A stretch of 24,196 nucleotides of DNA, taken from positions 1 through 24,196 of the forward strand of contig CAYVBE010000042.1 in NCBI GenBank assembly GCA_964448935.1. Reading direction: 5' to 3'. Origin of the DNA: CAYVBE01 sp964448935 (GTDB lineage: Bacteria; Planctomycetota; Brocadiia; SM23-32). Shown here in pieces: positions 1-8,179 of the stretch (positions are counted from its first letter, which is position 1; each line of letters opens with the position of its first letter). The position numbers and the translations under genes are program-made. The notes beneath the pieces are model-generated. The model had not been told where the DNA came from, searched no databases, and worked only from the letters and a program-made list of their open reading frames with translations.

Positions 1-1
1 G

Positions 2-49
2 AAGGCGGAACACATCAATGGCTATACGGTGCGTGGGACTTTTGAATGA
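2..49 (+). CDS. C-terminal tail of an upstream gene (partial, unidentified)
   Basis: An open frame enters from the left edge and ends at TGA 47-49. The visible tail reads KAEHINGYTVRGTFE. It is too short to assign to a family. The other two plus frames are less protein-like here. It lies about 110 bp before the CvpA-like gene on the same strand and could belong to the same transcript. Confidence 0.35.
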   Translation, partial: KAEHINGYTVRGTFE

Positions 50-160
50 CCCTGGACGGCGGGGGCGAAGCTTGATTTCGGGTGGGCGCAGGGGGTAGGC
101 TGGCAGTGGTTTTGGGCTTTGTCAACGGGTTTCTGGATGATGTCTTCGTGTGTTGTGGCC

Positions 161-655
161 ATGGCGTTTACCACGCTGGACATGGTGATCGGCGGGGCTT
201 GCCTGGTGGGGATGGCCCTGGGGTTCTGGACGGGCTTTGCCTGGCAGGTGGTGCGCATTCTGAGCGTTGCAGGCGGCCTGGTGCTGGCGTGGGTCTTCCA
301 CGACGACGTGGCGCGGCATCTCGGCGGGGAGGTCCCTCCGTTCCTTGCGCGCATAGGGGCTGCCATCCTGATCTTCGTGCTGGCGCTGATACTGTCCTAC
401 GCCCTGTCGTTCCTGCTGCGGCGTCCTCTGGACGCGATCAAGCCGAAGACGCCCGACCGGCTGCTAGGGGCGGCGTTCGGGCTGGTGAAGGTGCTGCTGG
501 TGGTGGGGGGGCTGGCGTTTGCTGTGCTGAGCTACGGCGAGAAGGGCAGCTCGCTCCGGCAACTGATCCAGGATTCCCCCGGTGCCAGGACGACCGCCCG
601 GTGCGTGGGGGCGGTGCTGCAGGCCGTGCCCGGGGTCCGGCCGCCGGACCACTAG
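161..655 (+). CDS. CvpA-family inner-membrane protein
   Basis: A protein of about 164 residues with hydrophobic segments in the order typical of CvpA (colicin V production) proteins: an N-terminal segment starting MAFTTLDMVIGG, a second helix around IRILSVAGGL-type sequence, a third (AAILIFVLALILSYALSFLL), then a basic stretch RRPLDAIKPKTPDRLLG followed by a last hydrophobic helix. The motif DRLLGAAFGLVK is characteristic of the family, whose members are small membrane proteins with a poorly defined role (biofilm, envelope stress, colicin V export in E. coli). The frame is open from a TTG at 119, and ATG codons also occur at 137 and 140. I prefer ATG 161 because it begins directly before the first membrane segment and gives the usual family length, but no clear Shine-Dalgarno sequence supports any of these starts. 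The C-terminus is short and proline-rich. Family call is good; function is unknown. Confidence 0.72.
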   Translation: MAFTTLDMVIGGACLVGMALGFWTGFAWQVVRILSVAGGLVLAWVFHDDVARHLGGEVPPFLARIGAAILIFVLALILSYALSFLLRRPLDAIKPKTPDRLLGAAFGLVKVLLVVGGLAFAVLSYGEKGSSLRQLIQDSPGARTTARCVGAVLQAVPGVRPPDH

Positions 656-789
656 CCCGGCGTGTGTCCGTACCGCTCACACTGTGATCTTCTCGGTTAC
701 ACTTGCGGGGCCGGATTCGCCGCCCGTCCGCGTTTCTTCTCTGAGTTTCTGAGCCTGCTGTGCCCGTGTCTCGCCCGGAGACGCCTAAA

Positions 790-805
790 ACATAAGTGGT
801 TATGT
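790..805 (+). promoter_or_regulatory. Palindromic candidate upstream activator site
   Basis: The dyad ACATAA-N4-TTATGT has perfect 6-bp arms. Its centre is about 120 bp upstream of the start site predicted from the sigma-54 promoter at 893-907, which is the usual distance for an enhancer bound by a sigma-54 activator. That it is a binding site is an inference. Its sequence differs from the dyads upstream of the second sigma-54 promoter (14416-14450), so it may be bound by a different activator. Confidence 0.4.
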
Positions 806-892
806 AGGAGTATCTTGCAGCGATAGATCGGGGAAAGTACTGGCCGGTTGAGCGCGTTGTGACAGGTCATATGCACGCCGGTGGGAGCTGGT

Positions 893-907
893 TGGCATTT
901 CGATTGC
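893..907 (+). promoter_or_regulatory. Sigma-54 (-24/-12) promoter
   Basis: The sequence TGGCATTTCGATTGC has the invariant GG (894-895) and GC (906-907) separated by exactly 10 bp, with the flanking TGGCA and TTGCA of the RpoN consensus. Transcription would start near 919, about 50 bp before the ATG at 969. I found no competing sigma-70 promoter next to the gene: a TTGCGC at 930-935 has no -10 element at 17 bp. Confidence 0.7.
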
Positions 908-968
908 ACTAAAGCCCTGCGAAGCCATGTTGCGCTCTTTATCATCATAGATTCATGCGAGGCGTGAA

Positions 969-2252
969 ATGGCCAGTGCGGTTGAGACGGACGCGTTGGT
1001 GGAGGTCTTTTCCGATTACTCGGAATTGTTGAGGGCCGTGGGTCATTCGGCTGATCCGGCGGCCCTTGTTGATTTTCTGGCCGAAGACGAGGTCCAGAGG
1101 GAAGCCATCCGCAAGGCCCTGGGCGAGGATGGCGAGGAGCATGCTGTCCCGCCCGAAGGCGCCGTTGTTGTGCTGCAAAGGCTGGGCGACGACCTGCGGG
1201 GGGCGCTCTGTGACCTGCTGGAAGAGCAGGGCGTGGAGGCTCCCCCGCCGGAGGATCCCGAAGCGGTGCGGTCCCGCCTGGCGGAGCAGCCGGACGACGT
1301 GCTGGACGCCGTGGCCGATCGGCTGCTGCTGGGTGAGCACGCCCGGTTTATCCAGCGGCGCTACATGGACGCCGGCCGGCTCCGGGCCATTCTACGGCAG
1401 CGCGAGGATGACGGAGATTTCGCACTGGTGAAGCTGGTGCCGTTCCTGAGACGTGAATTGAAAAAGCGCGGCTACGCCGTCGGCCCACGGGAACTGCGGG
1501 ATTTCTTTGCGGAGGAGTCCGAAGCGCCGGGCGTTCCGTACTGTCTGGGCCATATCGTGCGCGGGCTAAACGGTGAGTTTCGCAAAGGGCTGATCCCCTT
1601 CGAGGAGCTTACGGGCGACCGTGACCCGGACCAATGGTTGGAGGAGGCGCGGGAGAAGCTGTTGTTCCGCAGCCACAGCGCCATGCACAAGGCCATCGCC
1701 CAGGCCACGAGCCTGAAATACGACTGCATCCACAAGGCCCTGAGCGGGAAGAAGAAGGCCAGGCGCATCCAGGCGGAGATCAAATACTGTCTGAACCGAT
1801 GGCTGCGCGCCGTGAAAGAAGGGCGGGAACCCGACATTCCGGACGAGCACCGCGGGGTCCCGGTCGAGTGGACCTGCACGTTGATGCCGGAGCTGGAGGA
1901 GCAGTTCGACACGAAGGAGGAGATCTACCGGCGCATCTCCGACGAGACGGGCGTGAAGAAGGGCTCGGTACGGCGGTATTTCCAGCAGAACGGCCAGTTG
2001 AAGTACGCGCCCCTGAGCGTCTATCGGTGTGCCCGGCAGATGACGGACGGGCAGGCCCCCCCGCGGTCGTACCTGCAGGACCGGCAGACGTGCCGCGTGG
2101 CCTGGCAACTGGCCAGGAAGGCCAAAGAGGCGCGCCGCCGCTGGCGCATGGAAGGAGATGAGCCCGAACTGGAACTCGAATTCAGAGAAACCCGCCGCAT
2201 GTTGATCGCGGCGATGAAAGAAGGCTGGCAAGAAGTGCCATCCACAGCGTAA
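969..2252 (+). CDS. Unrecognised protein with helix-turn-helix-like segments, sigma-54-controlled
   Basis: A 427-residue protein that I cannot assign to a named family. There is no signal peptide or membrane helix. The first ~150 residues are acidic and helical (many E/D/L, for example in the FLAEDEVQREAIRKAL region). The second half is basic and contains two segments with helix-turn-helix character: about residues 236-262 (SAMHKAIAQATSLKYDCIHKAL), followed by a Lys/Arg-rich KKKARRIQAEIKYCLNRW, and about 315-340 (TKEEIYRRISDETGVKKGSVRRYF). A related-looking stretch around 155-200 may be a third copy. A DNA- or RNA-binding role is therefore likely but unproven. ATG 969 has GAGG six bases upstream. 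The gene stands alone, with its own sigma-54 promoter and a strong terminator at 2275-2309. The coding sequence itself is confident; function is open. Confidence 0.8.
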   Translation: MASAVETDALVEVFSDYSELLRAVGHSADPAALVDFLAEDEVQREAIRKALGEDGEEHAVPPEGAVVVLQRLGDDLRGALCDLLEEQGVEAPPPEDPEAVRSRLAEQPDDVLDAVADRLLLGEHARFIQRRYMDAGRLRAILRQREDDGDFALVKLVPFLRRELKKRGYAVGPRELRDFFAEESEAPGVPYCLGHIVRGLNGEFRKGLIPFEELTGDRDPDQWLEEAREKLLFRSHSAMHKAIAQATSLKYDCIHKALSGKKKARRIQAEIKYCLNRWLRAVKEGREPDIPDEHRGVPVEWTCTLMPELEEQFDTKEEIYRRISDETGVKKGSVRRYFQQNGQLKYAPLSVYRCARQMTDGQAPPRSYLQDRQTCRVAWQLARKAKEARRRWRMEGDEPELELEFRETRRMLIAAMKEGWQEVPSTA

Positions 2253-2274
2253 GGTTTGGCACTCTCCCACAAAT

Positions 2275-2309
2275 GAATCCCATCCCGACGGGGTGGGATT
2301 CGTTTTTTT
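2275..2309 (+). terminator. Intrinsic terminator
   Basis: The 8-bp arm GAATCCCA (2275-2282) pairs with TGGGATTC (2294-2301), and an inner CCC/GGG extends the stem around a GACG loop. A run of seven T follows (2303-2309). It lies 22 bp after the stop of the gene at 969-2252 and separates it from the convergent metK. It lacks a T run on the minus strand, so it should act mainly on rightward transcripts. Confidence 0.9.
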
Positions 2310-2379
2310 GTACCCGTTGGGCGCGCGTGCCCCTGTCTTCGCCGCACAGGCGGAGAGAGCGGCGGTATGGGGGGCCGGG

Positions 2380-3420
2380 TCAGAGGCCGGCCTTCTCGCG
2401 CAGCAGTTCGGCCCGGTCGGTGCGTTCCCAGGTGAAGGCTTCACCCGTGCGGCCGAAGTGGCCGAAGGCTGCCGTCTGGCGGTAGATGGGCCGCAGCAGG
2501 TTCAGATGCTCGATGATGGCCCCGGGCCGCAGATCGAAGCATTCCAACACCAGGGCGGCGATCTCGGATTCCGGCAGGCGGCTGGTCCCGTGGGTCTGGA
2601 CGTGGATGGCCACGGGCCGGGCGATGCCGATGGCGTAGGCTATCTGCAGCTCACACACGTCCGCCAGGCCGGCCGCGACGATGTTCTTGGCCACGTAGCG
2701 GGCGGCGTAGGTGGCGCTGCGGTCCACCTTGCTGGGGTCCTTGCCGCTGAAGCAGCCCCCGCCGTGGCCGCCGCGCCCGCCGTAGGTGTCCACGATGATC
2801 TTCCGGCCGGTCAGGCCGCAGTCGCCGCGGGGGCCGCCGATTACGAAACGCCCCGTGGGATTGGTATGGTAGGTAATGTCGTCCGAGGCATAGTCTTCCG
2901 GCAGGCAGGGCCGGATGATCTCCTCGATGAACGCCTCCCGCAACTGCTCCGGGGTGATATCCGGATCGTGCTGAAGGCTCAGCACGATGGTGTCAATNNN
3001 NNNNNNNNNNNNNNNNNNNNNNNNNNNNNNNNNNNNNNNNNNNNNNNNNNNNNNNNNNNNNNNNNNNNNNNNNNNNNNNNNNNNNNNNNNNNNNNNNCCC
3101 ATGTCTATGTCGCCCGACTGTCGGCTGACGGCGGTCAGGTAGGAGCAGTCGTCGGCGGAGAAACCGTATTCGGGCTTCGAGTATCCCACGTCGTGAATGA
3201 CCTGCCGGGCGACCTGCCGGTAATCCACGGGAGCGTCGGTCGTTATCTCACCCGCTATGACGACCAGTCCCGTCTTCAGCAGGGTCTCGCAGGCCACACG
3301 GGCGTGCGCGTCCTGCCGGAGAATCTCATCCAGAATGGCATCGCTGATCTGGTCGGCGACCTTGTCGGGATGCCCGGCACAGACGGACTCGGAAGTGGAC
3401 AGGTACTCCTGCTCGCTCAT
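2380..3420 (-). CDS. metK: S-adenosylmethionine synthetase (interrupted by assembly gap)
   Basis: Makes S-adenosylmethionine from ATP and methionine in the cytoplasm. The N-terminal part carries the ATP-binding GHPDKVADQISDAILD motif and the C-terminal part the GGRGGHGGG loop followed by DPSKVDRSATYAARYVAKNIV. Both are diagnostic. The gene is split by 100 N. Comparison with the E. coli protein suggests that about 75 residues lie between SGDIDMG and IDTIVLS, including the GAGDQG motif, whereas the N run represents only ~33. The real gap is therefore probably nearer 225 bp, and the protein nearer 385 residues than 346. Both sides happen to stay in one frame. The ATG at 3420 has GGAGAG seven bases upstream and a good promoter at 3459-3487. 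No SAM-I or SAM-II riboswitch signature is visible upstream. Confidence 0.95.
   Translation of the reverse strand: MSEQEYLSTSESVCAGHPDKVADQISDAILDEILRQDAHARVACETLLKTGLVVIAGEITTDAPVDYRQVARQVIHDVGYSKPEYGFSADDCSYLTAVSRQSGDIDMXXXXXXXXXXXXXXXXXXXXXXXXXXXXXXXXXXIDTIVLSLQHDPDITPEQLREAFIEEIIRPCLPEDYASDDITYHTNPTGRFVIGGPRGDCGLTGRKIIVDTYGGRGGHGGGCFSGKDPSKVDRSATYAARYVAKNIVAAGLADVCELQIAYAIGIARPVAIHVQTHGTSRLPESEIAALVLECFDLRPGAIIEHLNLLRPIYRQTAAFGHFGRTGEAFTWERTDRAELLREKAGL
2998..3097. other. Assembly gap (100 N)
   Basis: Exactly 100 consecutive N inside metK. A round number like this is normally a scaffolding placeholder, not a measured length. The family length indicates that the true missing sequence is longer. 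Confidence 0.95.
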
Positions 3421-3458
3421 CTGGTCTCTCCGAGTTGTTCGGTGATTGAAGGGAGGGC

Positions 3459-3487
3459 ACTATATCAGGAAAAACGGGGGGGCGCAA
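3459..3487 (-). promoter_or_regulatory. Sigma-70-type promoter of metK
   Basis: Read on the minus strand: TTGCGC (3487-3482), 17-bp spacer, TATAGT (3464-3459). Transcription would start near 3452, giving a ~30-nt leader before the metK ATG. The same -35 hexamer and spacing occur upstream of rpsO and of the gene at 12082. Confidence 0.65.
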
Positions 3488-3507
3488 GATGCCGCGGCGC
3501 GCGGGGT

Positions 3508-3547
3508 ACAAAAATAAGTGCGGGTGGGCTGGGGTTGACCCACCCGC
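3508..3547 (-). terminator. Intrinsic terminator upstream of metK
   Basis: On the minus strand a perfect 9-bp stem GCGGGTGGG/CCCACCCGC (3547-3520) with a 10-nt loop is followed by ACTTATTTTTGT. It ends leftward transcription just before the metK promoter, either from the sigma-54 activator gene or from the candidate small RNA. Confidence 0.85.
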
Positions 3548-3699
3548 AAGAGGGGCTGCTGCCGGGGAGGGGGGCGCTCGCCCGACAGCTCACGACGCTT
3601 ACTTTGTAGGTGGGAGCGTCGTGATGTAGGGTACTGACAACTCTTTGCAGGCTGATAGCAAGAGAGCTGATGAGCAGAAAGCCGTCAGCCCATTCTTCC
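3508..3699 (-). ncRNA. Candidate small noncoding RNA (unidentified)
   Basis: A ~190-nt minus-strand segment bounded by a promoter-like sequence (3735-3706) and the terminator at 3508-3547. It contains a perfect 9-bp hairpin CACGACGCT/AGCGTCGTG (3623-3591) with a 15-nt loop, a bulged hairpin CTCTTGC/GCAAAGAG, and complementary GGGCTG and CAGCCC segments that could close the structure. I see no convincing open frame with a ribosome-binding site. I do not recognise it as SRP RNA, tmRNA, RNase P RNA or a SAM riboswitch. Alternatives are the 3' untranslated region of the activator gene, or a leader attenuator of metK. Confidence 0.4.
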
Positions 3700-3705
3700 C
3701 CCTCA

Positions 3706-3735
3706 ATTCTTCGATCCGCCACCCCAATTTGTCAA
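3706..3735 (-). promoter_or_regulatory. Sigma-70-type promoter for the candidate small RNA
   Basis: On the minus strand a perfect consensus TTGACA (3735-3730) is followed, after 18 bp, by AAGAAT (3711-3706), which matches four of six -10 positions. A start near 3699 would give a transcript ending at the terminator 3508-3547. The rest of 3700-3859 shows no other feature. Confidence 0.45.
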
Positions 3736-3859
3736 GCTTCACTGACCGGTGCTACTTACCACTTGACCTCCAATCCCTAATGTAGCCGATACGCCGACGC
3801 GATGCAAGGACATATGAGGATTTTCACGGAAAACTCACGAAAAAACCCTTACACGCATC

Positions 3860-5227
<1,368 letters not shown>

Positions 5228-5276
5228 GGCCGTGCCGGTGCGATGGTGCTGCGCGCGGCCGCTGAGGCGCCTGTGG

Positions 5277-7379
5277 TCAGGAGCCCTCGCGTTCCTTCAG
5301 AGCCGCCTTACGGCTCAGACGGACACTGTTGTCGCGGATGCTCAGCACCTTGACCGGTATGGTGTCGCCGATGTCGCAGACGTCCCTTACGTTATCGACG
5401 TAGGAGTCGTCCAGCTCACTGATATGGCAGAGGCCGTCCTTGCCGGGGCCGAGTTCCACGATGGCGCCGAAGTCCTTGATCTCGGTCACGGTGCCCTCGT
5501 AGATGTCGCCGACCTTCAGCGATTTGCCGAGCTGGCCGATGTATTCGGCGGCCTCTTCGGCGCGGCCCTCTCCGGTGCCGGAGACGGTGACGGTGCCGTC
5601 ATCCTCGACCTCGATGTTGCACTCGTATTTCTCCTCCAGGCCCTTGATGGTCTTGCCGCCGGGGCCGATCAGCCGGCCGATCTTGTCGGGGTCTATCTGC
5701 ACCCTGATGAGTCTCGGCGCGTAGGCGGAGATTTCCGTGCGCGGACGCTGCAGGGCCTGCAGCATCTTCTTGAGTATCTGGATGCGCGCATCGCGGGCAT
5801 TCTGCATTGCCTGCTCGAGCACGTCCATGCCGATGCCCTTCACCTTCAGGTCCATCTGCACGGCGGTGATGCCTTTCTGGGTGCCGGCGATCTTCAGGTC
5901 CATGTCGCCGTGGTGATCCTCCGCGCCGGCGATGTCGGTCAGGATGAATGTCTGGCCGTCCTGTTTGATCAGGCCCATGGCGATGCCCGCCACCGGGTCT
6001 TTGATCGGCACGCCCGCGTCCATTAGCGAGAGGGTGCCGCCGCAGATGCTGGCCATCGAGGAGGACCCGTTGGATTCCAGGATGTCGCTGACCAGCCGGA
6101 TGGTGTAGGGAAACTCATCGGAGAGCGGCAGCACGGGCCGCAGGGCGCGCTCGGCCAGGTCGCCGTGCCCGATGTCCCGCCGCCGGGGGCCGCGGATGGG
6201 GCGCACCTCACCCACGCTGAAGGGCGGGAAGTTGTAATGAACCATGAATTTCTTGGGCTCCTCGGCCACCAGGGGGTCCAGGATGCGCTGCTCGTCCTGC
6301 ACCGTGCCCAATGTAGCGATGACCAGGGCCTGCGTCTCGCCGCGGGTGAACACGGCGGAGCCGTGCGTGCGCGGCAGGAAGCCCACCTCGCAGGAAATGG
6401 CGCGGACTTCGTCGAGGGCTCGCCCGTCGTAGCGGCGGCCCTGCTGGACGATGTGCCTGCGGGTGACCTCGTCTTCCAGCCGGTCGAAGGCTTCCTTGAC
6501 CTCGGCGGTCGTCGGCGCCTCCTCGTCGTCCGGGTCGCACAACTCTTCCAGTGCGTCGTCGCGCACCTGGTCTATGTCGGCCTCGCGCTTCAGCTTGTCG
6601 GCCGTCGTATGGGCCTGCTCGAAGCGGTCGCCGTACCGGGCGCGGACCATTTCCAGCGCCTTTTCGGGATCAACCTTCGGTTCCCACTCGCGCTCCGGGC
6701 GGCCGCACTGTTCGACCAGCTCCCGGATCATGCCCAGAACTTCCATGTTGATGTCGTGCGCGCAGCGCACGGCGGTCAGCAGGTCTTCTTCCGGGATGAC
6801 CTGGGCTTCCCCCTCGACCATGGCCACGGCGTCCTGCGTGCTGCTGACAACCAGGTCCAGCTCGCCTTCGTCGCGCTGCTCGTGGGTGGGGTTGATGATG
6901 AACTCGTCCTTGATCAGCCCCACGCGGGTGGAGGCGACGGGTCCGCGCCACGGGATGTCGCTGATGGCCAGCGCGGCGGAGGCGCCGATCATGGCCAGCA
7001 GGTCGGGATCGTTTTCCTGGTCGGCGCTCAGCACCCAGCCGACGACCTGGATTTCCTCGTGATACCCCTCGGGGAAGAGGGGACGCAGGGGCCGGTCAAT
7101 CAGTCGGCACGTAAGCGTTTCCTTGGTGGTCGGGCGGCCTTCGCGCTTGATGACGCCGCCGGGGAACTGCCCTGCGGCGTACTGTTTTTCCCGGTATTCC
7201 ACCGTGAGCGGCAGGAACGGGACGTTGCGCTTATCGGTGCGCGCGACGGCCGACGTCAGAACCACCGAATCTCCGTACTGCACAACCACCGCACCGTCGG
7301 CCTGTTTCGCCAGCTCTCCGGTCTCGATGCTCAACACTCTATCAGCAATTCGTCTCTCTACTCTCGCTTTCACCTTCAC
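5277..7379 (-). CDS. pnp: Polyribonucleotide nucleotidyltransferase (PNPase)
   Basis: A 700-residue phosphorolytic 3'-5' exoribonuclease of RNA turnover, cytoplasmic, trimeric and part of the degradosome in many bacteria. All family domains are present in order: a first RNase PH domain (FFPGGVIKREGRPTTKE-like FPGG and LIDRPLRPLFP motifs), the all-helical linker, a second RNase PH domain with RRDIGHGDLAERAL, ESNGSSSMASICGG and the catalytic DIAGAEDHHGDMDLK, a KH domain (IGRLIGPGGKTIKGL, near 560-620), and a C-terminal S1 domain (GDIYEGTVTEIKDFGAIVEL). The start is GTG at 7379-7377 with GAGAGG five bases upstream. It follows rpsO, the classical bacterial order, separated by 240 bp that may hold processing hairpins. 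No defect seen. Confidence 0.97.
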   Translation of the reverse strand: MKVKARVERRIADRVLSIETGELAKQADGAVVVQYGDSVVLTSAVARTDKRNVPFLPLTVEYREKQYAAGQFPGGVIKREGRPTTKETLTCRLIDRPLRPLFPEGYHEEIQVVGWVLSADQENDPDLLAMIGASAALAISDIPWRGPVASTRVGLIKDEFIINPTHEQRDEGELDLVVSSTQDAVAMVEGEAQVIPEEDLLTAVRCAHDINMEVLGMIRELVEQCGRPEREWEPKVDPEKALEMVRARYGDRFEQAHTTADKLKREADIDQVRDDALEELCDPDDEEAPTTAEVKEAFDRLEDEVTRRHIVQQGRRYDGRALDEVRAISCEVGFLPRTHGSAVFTRGETQALVIATLGTVQDEQRILDPLVAEEPKKFMVHYNFPPFSVGEVRPIRGPRRRDIGHGDLAERALRPVLPLSDEFPYTIRLVSDILESNGSSSMASICGGTLSLMDAGVPIKDPVAGIAMGLIKQDGQTFILTDIAGAEDHHGDMDLKIAGTQKGITAVQMDLKVKGIGMDVLEQAMQNARDARIQILKKMLQALQRPRTEISAYAPRLIRVQIDPDKIGRLIGPGGKTIKGLEEKYECNIEVEDDGTVTVSGTGEGRAEEAAEYIGQLGKSLKVGDIYEGTVTEIKDFGAIVELGPGKDGLCHISELDDSYVDNVRDVCDIGDTIPVKVLSIRDNSVRLSRKAALKEREGS

Positions 7380-7619
7380 AACCTCTCGGTAGGTAAGAAA
7401 AGAACTCCTTGCTCAACACATCTTCGCAGTGCCTGCCGGTCGGCGGGGGCGTGCACGCTCAGCCCTCGGGCTAAACGATTCCCTCCGTGGGGGCGGGGAT
7501 ACGGCAACACAGGGGGGAAACGACGGAAAACCTGACAACGCGTGCAATCACTCACTCGCCCACAAAGCCGCCAACACCGCCTGCCTTCAACATGGAAGGG
7601 CCCCTCGGCCCGCCTGCGC
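7380..7619 (-). promoter_or_regulatory. rpsO-pnp intercistronic region with hairpins
   Basis: This 240-bp stretch has no gene. On the minus strand a stem GGGCC-GAGG-GGCCC (7611-7598) lies directly after the rpsO stop and is followed by TTCC, a weak terminator or processing hairpin. A further short dyad AGCCC-TC-GGGCT is at 7461-7472. In E. coli the equivalent region carries an attenuator and an RNase III site that control pnp. A similar role here is inferred from position only. Confidence 0.4.
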
Positions 7620-7883
7620 CTATTTACGCAGGTTCAGTTTCTGCAGAACGTCGCGATACCGGGCCGCGTCCTTGCGCCTGAGATACTTCAGGAGCGCCGA
7701 ACGTTTGCCGACCATCTTCATCAGCCCCCGGCGGGAGTGATGATCCTTGCGGTGCATGCGCAGGTGATCGGTCAGGCCGTTGATCCGCTCCGTCAGCACC
7801 GCGATCTGCACTTCCGGGGACCCCGTGTCGGAATCGTGCAGACGAAACTCCTCGATCAATTCTGTCTTACGCTGCTTTTCCAT
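7620..7883 (-). CDS. rpsO: 30S ribosomal protein S15
   Basis: An 87-residue protein matching S15 along its length: the HDSDTGSPEVQIAVLTERI segment, LTDHL.MHRKDHHSRRGL and MVGKRSALLKYL are the hallmark 16S rRNA-contacting motifs. S15 binds the central domain of 16S rRNA early in 30S assembly. The frame is open further upstream, but the ATG at 7883-7881 gives the correct N-terminus (MEKQRKTEL) and length. No good Shine-Dalgarno sequence precedes it, perhaps because the leader is structured for autoregulation, as in E. coli. It has its own promoter at 7959-7987 and heads the pnp transcript. Confidence 0.97.
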   Translation of the reverse strand: MEKQRKTELIEEFRLHDSDTGSPEVQIAVLTERINGLTDHLRMHRKDHHSRRGLMKMVGKRSALLKYLRRKDAARYRDVLQKLNLRK

Positions 7884-7958
7884 CAACAATAGACCCGTGT
7901 CGTCCTCAGCAAGCTCAAACGGCATTCCGAAGGCACACAATGCACCTTCCACACCCGC

Positions 7959-7987
7959 ATTATAGTGTGCTGGAATCAGGGGCGCAA
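7959..7987 (-). promoter_or_regulatory. Sigma-70-type promoter of rpsO-pnp
   Basis: On the minus strand: TTGCGC (7987-7982), exactly 17 bp, and a perfect TATAAT (7964-7959). The predicted start is near 7952, ~70 nt before the rpsO ATG. It lies back to back with the gdhA promoter; the two -35 elements are 28 bp apart. Confidence 0.8.
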
Positions 7988-8015
7988 GTGTGGGGAAGGC
8001 GGCGTGCGCTTTGAC

Positions 8016-8044
8016 TTGTCCGGCGGCGGCGAACGTGTTATAGT
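8016..8044 (+). promoter_or_regulatory. Sigma-70-type promoter of gdhA
   Basis: TTGTCC (8016-8021), 17-bp spacer, TATAGT (8039-8044). It predicts a start near 8051 and a leader of ~130 nt before the ATG at 8180. I see no obvious riboswitch in that leader. Confidence 0.6.
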
Positions 8045-8179
8045 CGGCGGCAATGCCCGGCGGCCGGCTCACCCCGGAACGCCCGAAGCCGGACGCGGGG
8101 CGTACCGCGGCCATTCCGGCTTGCCGGCGAAGTCAGCCGTTCCACCCCACTGACGTTCACTTTGGACGGAGTTTTTGGC

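Larger units (their letters stand above)
656..968 (+). promoter_or_regulatory. Intergenic regulatory region with palindromes and a sigma-54 promoter
   Basis: This 313-bp stretch has no convincing gene. From left to right it holds a perfect 11-bp palindrome TCACACTGTGA (677-687), the dyad ACATAA-GTGG-TTATGT (790-805), a shorter dyad TGAC-AG-GTCA (860-869), and a sigma-54 promoter (893-907). A ribosome-binding site GAGG (959-962) lies six bases before the ATG at 969. I see no clear terminator for the cvpA-like gene. Confidence 0.6.

Noticed and set aside
102..116. Sigma-54-like TGGCAGTGGTTTTGG before the cvpA-like gene
   Set aside because: The invariant -12 GC is GG here; a near match only.
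677..687. TCACACTGTGA as a CRP/FNR site
   Set aside because: The half-sites are in reversed order and without the 6-bp spacer of the CRP consensus; no basis for naming a regulator.
2224..2238. TGGCA-AGAAG-TGCCA palindrome
   Set aside because: It lies within the last codons of the gene at 969-2252 and lacks sigma-54 spacing; probably coincidental.
2293..3609. A 438-codon plus-strand open frame running through the N gap
   Set aside because: Antisense to metK and continuous only because N codons are treated as open.
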